NCBI RefSeq assembly: GCF_040802235.1
Contig: NC_133169.1
Location: 42,601,034 to 42,665,033 of the forward strand
DNA length: 64,000 nt
Source: Manis javanica
Lineage: Eukaryota; Chordata; Mammalia; Pholidota; Manidae
Reading direction: 5' to 3'
The notes beneath the pieces are model-generated. The model worked only from the letters and a program-made list of their open reading frames with translations, was not told the DNA's origin and did not search any database. Below, piece after piece: positions 37,106 through 46,025 of this stretch (its first letter is position 1; each line of letters starts with the position of its first letter). A program made the position numbers and the translations under genes.

Positions 37106-38579
37106 TGAGAGGTGAGACAGAGGCTTCTTCCTAAAACTGCATATAATATGAAAATATAATGAATACAATGAATCCTGAAAGAGCAACAGGAAAGAGGACT
37201 GTGCCAGACTGCATACACCTGGAGAAAAGAGCAGACCTCAGGGAACAGGGTAACTACCAAAGCTGTGGCCCAGCGGGAGCCAAGGCCTTCCCCCACCCCA
37301 GCTCACCAGCTGGAGAAAGAGAAACACAGTGGGGAGGGAGTGGAGGCCTGGGCCTGCTGAATACCTAATTCTGGAGATCTGCTCTGGAAGCACAGACTTA
37401 CATTTCATGGTGCTTTCATGCTACACTTGTGATTAGGGGATTGGAAATCTAAGACAGGCAGATTTCCTGGAGAAACTGAGATTCCAGCTGCTTGTGGAAA
37501 GCAGGGATCCATATCAGGCTGCTCTGATATGAATGAAAAGAAAGGTGGGCAGTCTGAGAGACTTCCTAACAAGGAAACCCTTAGCAAGAGGGCTGCTAAA
37601 GGGGCAAGGATTGCACAGAGTTTACTGCTCAGGAGAAAGGACAGGTAGAAAAAATTGTCCAGGTGTACTCTGCCCAGCAGGTTGGGAGCTTTCATGATCT
37701 TCAGGTGCTCCAGCTCCCTGGCTAGCTACACAGCTCCAGGGACCCCCTCTATGATATGCAGCCTACTTTGCCTTTCTGCCAGCCAGCCCCACCTGGTTCA
37801 AAAACTAGCAAACCCTACCCTGGCATTAGGCCAGCCAGAAGGAAGATCTGTCTACAGCAACTACAAATGCAAAGCATAGAGGCTTATACCCATGTGCTGG
37901 GCCACTGGTTCAGGCAATGGAGATAGGAATAGCAACTGGGAAGTAGGAAACAGCTCTTTCTTCCCCCCAGGCACCAATCCCACTCCCCTGCAACCCCTGA
38001 CATTGCTTCAAGGGCTAAACAGCTCCAGAGAGTAGAGCTTCTGGGCATTAGAGGGCACCACATACAAATATGAAATGCCAAAGAAACCTGGTTTAGAGTA
38101 AAATTAATATAACTCCTGAGAAAGATGATATGGACCTTATGAATCTTCCTGAAAGGGAGTTCAAAATAAAAATCATTAACATGCTCATGGTGGTACAGAT
38201 ATTCAAGAATTTAGGAATGAATTCTGGTTGTAGATCCAATCATTGAAGAGCACAATGGAGGGTATTAAAAGCAGATTAGATATGATGGAAGTGATGATAA
38301 ATGAAATAGAAACTAGAGAAGAGGAATACAAAGAAGCTGGGGCCCAGAGAGAAAAAAGGATCTCTTAGAATGAAAGGACATTGAGAGAACTGTGACCAAT
38401 CCAAATGGAACAATATTTGCATTTTAGAGATACCAGAAGAAGAGAGAAAAAGGGATAGAAAGTGTCTTTGAGGAGGTTATTGCTTAAAACTTCCCCGATC
38501 TGGGGAAGGAGATAGTCTCAGGCCATCTCCCAACTCAAGGGACCCAAGGAAGACAACACCAAGACATATAGTAATTAAA

Positions 38580-38906
38580 ATGGCAAAGATCAAGGATAAG
38601 GACAGACTATTAAAAACATCCAGAGAAAGAAATAAGATCACATACAAAGCAAAGCCCATCAGGCTAACATCAGACTTCTCAGCAGAAACTTTACAGGCCA
38701 GAAGGGAGTGGCATGATGTATTTAATGCAATGAAGCAGAAGGGCCTGGAACCAAGATTACTTTATCTGGCAGGATTATCATTTAAATTTGAAGGAGGGAT
38801 TAAACAACTTTCAGATAAGCAAAAGCTGAGAGAATTTACCTCCCACAAATCATCCCACAAATACAGTGTATTTTGGAGGGACTGCTATAGATGGAAGTGT
38901 TCCTAA
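38580..38906 (+). pseudogene. L1 ORF1p C-terminal region, remnant
   Basis: A 108-codon open frame from ATG at 38,580 matches the C-terminal half of L1 ORF1 protein, the nucleic-acid-binding chaperone that coats L1 RNA. It contains a DFSAETLQARREWHDVFN motif and a following LSFKFEGGIKQLSDKQKLREF stretch, both hallmarks of the ORF1p C-terminal domain. The upstream coiled-coil and RRM parts (about 38,100-38,580) are present only in broken frames. It is a fossil, not a functional protein. Confidence 0.88.
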
Positions 38907-39239
38907 TGTTTAACAGCTATCACCAGAGGTAATAAAACCACAGTAAAGAAAGTAGAACAGCTAATTACTAAGCAAATGCAAAATTAAATTAACTCTCCCC
39001 CACATCAATCAAGGGATAGCCAAAGAGTACATAATATGATAACTAATATATAAAGAATGGAGGAGGAAGAAAAAGGAGGAGAAAAAGAAAAGAACCTTTA
39101 GATTGTGTTTGTAAGGGCATATTAAGTGAGTTAAGTTAGACTCTTAGATAGTAAGGAAATTAACCTTGAACCTTTGGTAACCAGGAATCTAAAGCCTGCA
39201 AAGGCAATAAGTACATACCTATTGATAATCACCCTAAAT

Positions 39240-39918
39240 GTAAATGGACTGAATGCACCAATCAAAAGACATAGAGTCACTGAATGGATAAAAAAAACAA
39301 GACCCATCTATATGCTGCCTACAAGAGACTCACTTTGAAACCAAAGACATACACAGACTAAAAGTGAAGGGATGGAAAAAGATATTTCATACAACTAACA
39401 GAGAGAAAAAAGCAGGAATTGTAGTATTTGTATCAGACAAAATAGATTTCCAAACAAAAAAAGTCGCAAGAGACAAAGAAGGACATTACATAATGATAAA
39501 GGGGTCAATCCAACAAGAAGATATAACCATTATAAATATCTATGCTCCCAACACAGGAGCACCCACATATGTGAAACAAATACTAACAGAATTGAAAGGG
39601 GAAATAGAATGCAATGCATTCATTCTAGGAGACTTCAACACTCCTCTCACTCTGAAGACAGATCAACCAGATGGAAAATAAGTAAGCACACAGAGGCACT
39701 GAACAACACATTAGAACAGATGTACCTAACAGATATCTACAGAACTCTACACCCAAAAGCAGCAGGATTCATACTCTTCTCAAGTGCACATGGAATATTT
39801 TCAAGAATAGATCATATACTAGGCCACAAAAAGAGCCTCAGTAAATTCAAACAGATTGAAATTGTACCAACCAGTTTCTCAGAGCACAAAGGTATGAAAC
39901 TAGAAATAAATTGCACAA
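39240..39918 (+). pseudogene. L1 ORF2 endonuclease domain, frameshifted remnant
   Basis: Three frame segments together cover the apurinic/apyrimidinic-type endonuclease domain of L1 ORF2p. The N-terminal LNVNGLNAPIKRHRVTEWI sequence lies near 39,240-39,300. An open frame at 39,364-39,681 has INIYAPN and ILGDFN motifs, and a second, from about 39,640, has the SRIDHILGH motif (near 39,800). Stops and at least one frameshift (near 39,650-39,680) kill it. The domain ends just where the reverse transcriptase should start, and that part is missing. Confidence 0.88.
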
Positions 39919-40113
39919 ATGTGAATAGTTGGTTGAGTGAGAGCAAAAAGTGCACACAGAAAAATGTTTGGCTCCTTTGTGTTAGACCAGACTGTACACC
40001 CAGAACCAGTTTTCTGTTCCTGAGCTATACTCTTCTCTCGCATAATACATGTATTTTTATGTATTCATATATCATGTTATTCATGCATTCAAAGATAAGT
40101 AGACACATAGTAT
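39919..40113. other. Non-L1 sequence up to the provirus integration site
   Basis: 195 bp of AT-rich DNA between the L1 break and the 5' LTR. It ends in GTAT, the left copy of the proviral target-site duplication. Confidence 0.6.
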
Positions 40114-40636
40114 TGTAGGACCCCAACCTCCCTGAGAAATAAGTTAGCCTAAGAGTGGCCATCTTGAAGCCCAAAAAGCCATTCTGATATATGACTCAGA
40201 GGGAACAACTGAAACCAGGTAACTCCTCTGGAAAAACAAGTTAATCAATCATGACTGCTGGCAGCGCTAACCTTTCGGTTAGTTAAGCATAAAAGCTGAC
40301 CCTACCTTGCTATACCCCCAGGACGTGGCACTAACCCAGAAATCGTAGGTTTGAAAAATTACTGCCTTTGTAGTATTGTTATCTTGCTATGTAGTATTGT
40401 TATCTTGTTACTACAACACAATCTGTAACCATGGTAATCCTCTAGGGCTGAATGCCTCAGAAAATCCTATATAACCACTTAGTTGTAAGTGCTCAGGGTC
40501 CTCGTTGAGATCCGTTGCGACGGGCTGACTTGGACCCCAACTAGTTGGCTTCTGAATAAATTCCTCTTGCTTGTTGCATCAAGAAACGTCTTTGGTGAGT
40601 GATTTGGGGCGGTGCCTTCCTCAGGGGAATCCAACA
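40114..40636 (+). repeat. 5' LTR of the ERV1 provirus
   Basis: 523 bp from TGTAGG to CCAACA. It differs from the 3' LTR at about 40,312 (T versus C) and 40,610 (C versus A). TATA-like box TATATAA is at 40,468-40,474 and AATAAA at 40,555-40,560, giving a short R. U3 has two copies of an 18-bp sequence at a 21-bp period (40,369 and 40,390). Confidence 0.97.
40369..40407 (+). promoter_or_regulatory. U3 tandem repeat, possible enhancer
   Basis: tgtagtattgttatcttg occurs at 40,369-40,386 and 40,390-40,407, about 60 bp upstream of the TATA-like box. Both LTRs carry it (the 3' copy is near 45,361-45,399). Direct repeats in U3 are often enhancers in gammaretroviruses. The function here is inferred only. 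Confidence 0.6.
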
Positions 40637-40638
40637 TT

Positions 40639-40656
40639 TGGGGGCTCGTCCGGGAT
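40639..40656 (+). other. Primer-binding site, tRNA-Pro
   Basis: tgggggctcgtccgggat, two bases after the 5' LTR, matches the complement of the 3' end of proline tRNA, the usual primer of murine-leukaemia-type gammaretroviruses. Confidence 0.95.
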
Positions 40657-41113
40657 CATGCGTTCACCCCGCTTCACTCCCGAAGTCGCTCTTGGAGGAA
40701 GAGGTAAGATTAGTGGCGCCTTGAGTTGTCTGTGTTCTGTCTTCTGTTTTTCAGTGAGACTGGTCAGAATTCTGAAAAGGGGTACCCACTGTCTGGCAGC
40801 TGTCCCGATCCCGTAAAGGGGTCGAGACTGCGGTCGGTAGACGTACTAGGAGCACCGCAGGCTGCAACCCTGGGGGACGCCTCGGGGAGGTTGGGAGGCC
40901 AGGGACGCCTGGTAGCCTCCCGTCTGTTTTTCTGGCAAGGTGAATCTGATGAGATAGGGTTGATTTTCAGGCGCCAGGAATATCAACCCTCTGATTCCTT
41001 TCGGTTTCTGTTTGAAAATCTGAGAAAAAACAAAAAGCGGCCGCTGTGTGTCTAATCTGTGTGTGTCTCTGTTTTTTGTGTCTTTCATGTGCCTAATAAT
41101 TGTTATACTGACA
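40657..41113 (+). promoter_or_regulatory. Proviral leader with splice donor and presumed packaging signal
   Basis: 457 bp of GC-richer leader typical of gammaretroviruses. A strong splice donor, gag then gtaagat, has its junction at about 40,703/40,704 and would allow a spliced env-type RNA. The packaging signal is expected between the donor and the gag start, though I cannot verify its structure. Preservation of the whole leader contrasts with the loss of the genes behind it. Confidence 0.75.
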
Positions 41114-41140
41114 ATGGGACAGACTCAGACAACCCCCTAA
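41114..41140 (+). pseudogene. gag: gag start, truncated after 8 codons
   Basis: The ATG at 41,114 opens with MGQT, the N-terminal myristoylation signal of gammaretroviral Gag, and closes at TAA (41,138-41,140). No Gag sequence follows in any frame. Loss of the open frame right after the leader is consistent with replacement of gag by non-coding sequence. Confidence 0.8.
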
Positions 41141-44100
41141 GTGTGTAAATGAATATATCTTTCTACCTCCGGATGGTATTAATGAAATTGATTTAAAGAC
41201 AAGCGCTTGTGAAAATTGAGTGTTCTAAAACTTCCAGAAAACCTGATAAAAAAGTGTTAAGCATTAATGCTAATTTGAGTTTGCCTGAGGCGGGCATGTC
41301 CTGGTAGTTGTCGGCTGCCTGAGTTTACCTAGAGTCATTTGAGTCATGTTATCTGCTAAATCTTTTAAGAATAGAATGCTTAGAAGCTTGGCTTTGTCTA
41401 GTGTTCAGTGGGGGTCTTGTGAGTAGGCTAGCATAGTTGTTGCAGGTAGGTGAACTGGATAAGTGTGGCAAGTGAACACCTTTTTAATTGTGTGTTGCAG
41501 TGTGTATGCCTACCTGCAGCCTGAGAATCTTTGTAGTAACTTAAAGCCTTAGAGTTTTGTTAAGTTGAGAAGATGTGCTCTGTGTTTGCTGGGAGATTGT
41601 GCTGTGAAGCTCATGGTTGCAGAAATTGTAGGATGTGTTCGTAAGTTTGTCAGTCTAGGAAATGTTAGTTTGACAGTTTGCAGTGTCCTGCTTCTCAATG
41701 TTCACTGGAGCTTGAAGTTTCTAATAGTTTTGAGTTCTGGTTAGAACTGCTTAAAGTGATAGAGAGGGCATTTCTCTATGTTGAAAGATCACAGCAGTTT
41801 CTCATGCTTAAAGTCTCAGTGAGTTGCCATGAAATCGTAATGTTAAAGAGACTAAAAGCTAAAGTTTGTTAACAACTGTATAACCTTTATTTGCCTTTGA
41901 AATATTTTGTTATTAAAAATGATTGCATGGCCTGAAAAATTGAATTCCTAAGCAGAATAGTAACAAAGCTTTTTTCAGCTGATTAAATGCACTTAGTTAA
42001 CAAACCAAAATTTATTAAACTGTAGAATCTGGACAAGATTATGTTTCTCCCAGAAAAACAGGTTTCACTGTAAAGGTTTAGATAGACGAACGTGTGACCA
42101 CTTTTGAGAAAAGTTGTAATAGATTTTTTGAGAACCACCAGGTCTTCTTGTTTAATTTATATGCTGTATGTTTTAAAAAAAAACATGGGGGACTCTCCAT
42201 ATTTTTTAATGCAAATAATCTTAGAGCTTTTAATAGAATTTGCATAGCAGCTTATATCTACTATTAAAGAGTAAAACATTCTTGAAGCTTTCAGGGAAGA
42301 CCTGTAAACTTAAGCACTTTCTCTGCTTTTTTGTATCTGGTCTTAGACACTTATGCTGAGTTATGTTCTTATTATTTTCACTGTTTGTAAGCTATTGATT
42401 GTAAGCCAAAGGTCATCATTTCTCAGTCCCTAAATGAAGAAGTAAAATGCCTGATCTCTTTCATCTCAAATCATATTTCTGGTCATATCTGAATATCTGT
42501 GTGAAAGAAAGAGACATTTAAATTTGAGATTCTGCTTAAACTTTTAAGTTGAATTTGACTATAGCCATATCCATTCTTTGTATGTATCTCTAACAGGTCT
42601 TTTGTATGCCTGGTGATATTATACTCTGCCTTGAGTTTAGACAGTTCTTTCAGCTAAATATGAATTCTTATTGTAGCTTTTTTCCCCTCCTGAAGATGAA
42701 AGCAGAAGAATCTACCATCTGCTACCATTCTCTCAAGAATGCTTAGTAACCTAGAATTAGTTTGACTTTCTGTATGTTGTCTTTAAAAATTGACAGCAGC
42801 AGTCTCCCCTGCTGCCCCACTTTTTAAGATATCTCGTTTACTGTGCTGAGTATATAGACAATAAATGTGTAATGATAGTTCTAAAAAAATTAAATGCAAA
42901 AAGGTGCTTTTACCTCTAGTTAACTCCGATATTTTCCAGAGGGCCCCTGGAACATGTCAGAAGAATTTTTCTCACTAGAGAAAGTATTTGACTAATTTGG
43001 CTTATTTATCTGATATATATATATATTTATTTACCAGGAAAGCACTGTCAAAGAGAATGATGCTAAACTTTGTTACTGAATGTTTTGTATTACAGAAATA
43101 TCAGAATTTCCTTATGTCAACTGTTTTACAGTAAGCTCTCATCAGATCTTTAACCATTGTCATTTGTAAGTCTTTTGTCATTTATAGTATTATCCCTAAA
43201 CTGGTAAAGAACTAGATTTCAGCAGAACAGGTATTAGTTACATAAGATTACATAAACTAAAGAAAATGATTTTGTGTCTTTTTGTTTCAAATGTTGCTGG
43301 TAAAGTGTTTTAACCTTGTTCTCTTAAACTGACAACAGTTTAGTAAATGACTATCTTTATGAGCAGAATTGAAACATCCTTCTCTCTACTTGATCCCTCC
43401 AGAGTTTAAAAACTTTCAGTGACTGTTTTTGTATTCCATGGCAGTATGTTTATTTGCACGAGTTCAATAAGAATCTGCTTTCCTTGTGAGAAGACTACTT
43501 AAGAACACTGGTTATACTACCAGGGCTTTGACTGGAATGTCGTACCTGAGAGACATGTGCATAGACTCAGATGTGAACAACTTTAAGGAACTAAGATTGA
43601 CTTTATAAAGCCAACAAAGCCCCTTGGAAGAACTGGCCTGGTACCTTGCTTACAGAGTTCCCAGCAGCCTTACCAGGTGAGTAAAGAAGGTCACTTCCTG
43701 GCAGGTGCAGAGACCTCGAGAAGAGAAGAATTCATCCAAATCTACAGGTACTACAGGCAAAGCCTGATGGCAAGTCTGGCTTGGCTGTCTGGCCTCAAAA
43801 GGCCTTTAAAAGTTCAATCTGAAATTCCTTACAAAAAGTTCCAGCAAAGCATATTTAAAAGAGCCTGTGTAATCAATTGCTCTTCTTGCTGCACCTGTGC
43901 AAATAATCAAGCCAGCTGTTAATTATTTTCTTAACCTAGTTACTTCTAGTAAAAATGAGAGTGATTTTAGAGAGAAGTATCGTTTCAATAATGTAACCTC
44001 CTTCCAGAATAAAAAATCTAACTCCAGATGTTGCTACATAACCTAATAACACAATTTGTTTTATCTTGCCTAGAAGCCACAAAACTGCAAATAGTAATAA

Positions 44101-44290
44101 AAATGAAACCCAGAATAGAAGCGCCAGCCTTCTGAAGCCCTCTCAACTGACCAGTGATGGAGACCTAGCTGCACCCTTTACTGCGCCCCCTTCTCAGCAC
44201 GAAGCAGCCAGAGCGGTCATCGCCCCTTTTCCCTAGCAGCAGCTAGAGTCTCTATCTGTAGAAGAAAGAATGAGACCATACCCATAGCCT
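41141..44290 (+). mobile_element. Non-coding filler replacing gag, pro, pol and most of SU
   Basis: About 3.1 kb without any retroviral protein motif, mostly AT-rich. Parts at 42,940-43,000, 43,135-43,190 and 43,375-43,430 match, in the same order, the interior of the old ERV at 33.2-36.3 kb. The portion at 43,640-43,990 has short frames (43,677-43,922) with no recognised domain. The filler has clearly been carried by more than one proviral lineage, so it is part of an ERV family rather than a one-off deletion. Confidence 0.7.
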
Positions 44291-45076
44291 TCCCTGGTAA
44301 AAACAGGTATTTAATCCCTCCTCCCAAGGGATGGTGGGCTTGTAACACTAGAGAGACCCCATGTGTCTCTACTTCTGCCTTCAACTCCTCCCGTGATTTC
44401 TGTATCATGGTCCAGTTAGTACCCAGACTAATGTATCATGATGACTTATCATTCGTGGCAGAATTAGAACCTAAACTAAGGTATAAAAGAGAGCCAGTCT
44501 CACTCACTCTAGCTGTATTACTAAGAGTAAGAGTCCCAGCCGGAGTAGGACCAGGGGCAGCTGCAATTATACAAAGAAACCAACATTACGAAGGACTAAG
44601 AATAGCTATCGGTGAAGATTTGAGAACTATAGAACAGTCTATTTCTAAACTTGAAAAGTCCCTAACCTCTCTCTGAAGTAGTGCTGCAAAATAGACGAGA
44701 GTTAGATTTACTATTTCTAAAAGAAAGTAGATTGTGTGCAGCTCTAAAGGAAGAGTGCTGCTTCTATGCAGACCATACTGGAGTAGTAAGAGACTCAATG
44801 TCTAAATTAAGAGAAAGATTAGATCAGCGAAAGCGAGAACGAGAAGCTAACCAGAGCCTGTTTGAATCCTGGTTTTCTAGATCCCCATGGCTTACAACTC
44901 TAATATCCACTTTGGCAGGACCCCTGCTTATTTTAATATTGCTCCTCACCTTAGGTCCCTGCATTTTAAATCGAGTAATAACCTTTATTAGAGAAAGAGT
45001 AAGTGCTGTGCAGGTGCTAATGCTGAGACAACAGTATCATACCCTCACACAACAAGAAGAAACCAACATTCCATGA
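44291..45076 (+). pseudogene. env: Gammaretroviral env remnant: end of SU plus TM, frameshifted
   Basis: The frame covers the last part of the surface subunit (GWWAC near 44,333 and a PCVSTS segment), an RYKR-type cleavage site near 44,480, a fusion-peptide-like stretch, then a stop at 44,674-44,676. The following TM sequence continues in the +1 frame to 45,076. It keeps the conserved immunosuppressive-domain region, the CX6CC motif (about 44,736-44,762) used for SU-TM disulphide linkage, a membrane-spanning segment (about 44,881-44,970) and a cytoplasmic tail. The frameshift and the missing SU make it incapable of giving an envelope protein. Confidence 0.92.
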
Positions 45077-45087
45077 TTAGAATGTTC

Positions 45088-45105
45088 AGAAAAAGAAGTG
45101 GGGAA
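45088..45105 (+). other. Polypurine tract of the ERV1 provirus
   Basis: agaaaaagaagtggggaa directly abuts the 3' LTR and would prime plus-strand DNA synthesis. Confidence 0.9.
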
Positions 45106-45628
45106 TGTAGGACCCCAACCTCCCTGAGAAATAAGTTAGCCTAAGAGTGGCCATCTTGAAGCCCAAAAAGCCATTCTGATATATGACTCAGAGGGAACAA
45201 CTGAAACCAGGTAACTCCTCTGGAAAAACAAGTTAATCAATCATGACTGCTGGCAGCGCTAACCTTTCGGTTAGTTAAGCATAAAAGCTGACCCTACCTT
45301 GCTACACCCCCAGGACGTGGCACTAACCCAGAAATCGTAGGTTTGAAAAATTACTGCCTTTGTAGTATTGTTATCTTGCTATGTAGTATTGTTATCTTGT
45401 TACTACAACACAATCTGTAACCATGGTAATCCTCTAGGGCTGAATGCCTCAGAAAATCCTATATAACCACTTAGTTGTAAGTGCTCAGGGTCCTCGTTGA
45501 GATCCGTTGCGACGGGCTGACTTGGACCCCAACTAGTTGGCTTCTGAATAAATTCCTCTTGCTTGTTGCATCAAGAAACGTCTTTGGTGAGTGATTTGGG
45601 GAGGTGCCTTCCTCAGGGGAATCCAACA
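45106..45628 (+). repeat. 3' LTR of the ERV1 provirus
   Basis: 523 bp, same length and ends as the 5' LTR, 521 of 523 positions identical by eye, followed by the right GTAT target duplication at 45,629. Confidence 0.97.
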
Positions 45629-45689
45629 GTATAAGTAAACAATAAGGAAACAATAGTATTGTTTCATAGGTTCAAACTCCTGGTTTTAA

Positions 45690-46025
45690 AACAAAAATCT
45701 AAAACAAAACAAACAAACCAAGTAGATTCATAAATACAGAAGACACACTGGTTGTTGCCATAAGGGAGGGGAGTGGGGGTATGTGCAGAAGAGGTCAAGG
45801 AGATAGACAAACTTTCAGTATAAAATAAGTTGCACATGGGAGGAAATGTACAGCATAGGAAATATAGTTAATAATATAATAACCTTGTTTAGTGACAGGT
45901 GGTAAGTAATGGTAACTGCTTTATGATAGCATTTAGTAATATATAAAATTGTCATATCACTCACTATGTTGCACATGAAAAGTAATAATATTGTATATAA
46001 ACTATATTATAATAAAAATTATTTT
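45690..46025 (+). mobile_element. L1 3' UTR end, sense
   Basis: It matches the end of L1MA-like elements: 'ggttgttgccataagggagg' near 45,748, 'tgtacagcataggaaatata' near 45,848, 'ttgtttagtgacaggtggta' near 45,883, and an A-rich end near 46,015. It could be the 3' part of the L1 at 37.1-39.9 kb, now split by the ERV. Confidence 0.75.

Larger units (their letters stand above)
37106..39918 (+). mobile_element. L1-type LINE, sense: 5' UTR, ORF1, endonuclease part of ORF2
   Basis: A roughly 1-kb GC-richer 5' UTR (from about 37,106) precedes degraded ORF1 and the first part of ORF2, so this is not the usual 5'-truncated copy. It breaks off at about 39,918, right after the endonuclease domain. No reverse transcriptase follows: the next 195 bp are unrelated, then comes a younger ERV, and an L1 3' end resumes near 45,690. 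This may be a HAL1-like (half-LINE) or internally deleted L1, or two unrelated fragments. Confidence 0.75.
40114..45628 (+). mobile_element. Young non-autonomous gammaretrovirus-like provirus (ERV1)
   Basis: A complete proviral structure of 5,515 bp flanked by the 4-bp duplication GTAT (40,110-40,113 and 45,629-45,632). It has two 523-bp LTRs differing at two positions, a proline-tRNA primer-binding site, a leader with splice donor, a gag start that stops after 8 codons, about 3 kb of AT-rich non-coding DNA, an env tail with a frameshift, and a polypurine tract. Gag-pro-pol and most of the surface subunit are absent. All cis-acting signals for packaging, reverse transcription and integration look present, so it must have used proteins of another virus. 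The LTR identity implies a recent integration. Confidence 0.93.

Noticed and set aside
40726-41055. 109-codon ORF in the proviral leader
   Set aside because: It lies between the splice donor and the gag start, where gammaretroviruses have untranslated packaging sequence. A CUG-started glyco-Gag-like extension was considered, but no in-frame Gag follows.
45641-45665. Short palindrome (aaacaat/attgttt) next to the provirus
   Set aside because: It is a few bases of AT-rich inverted repeat that occur easily by chance and it lies outside the target-site duplication.
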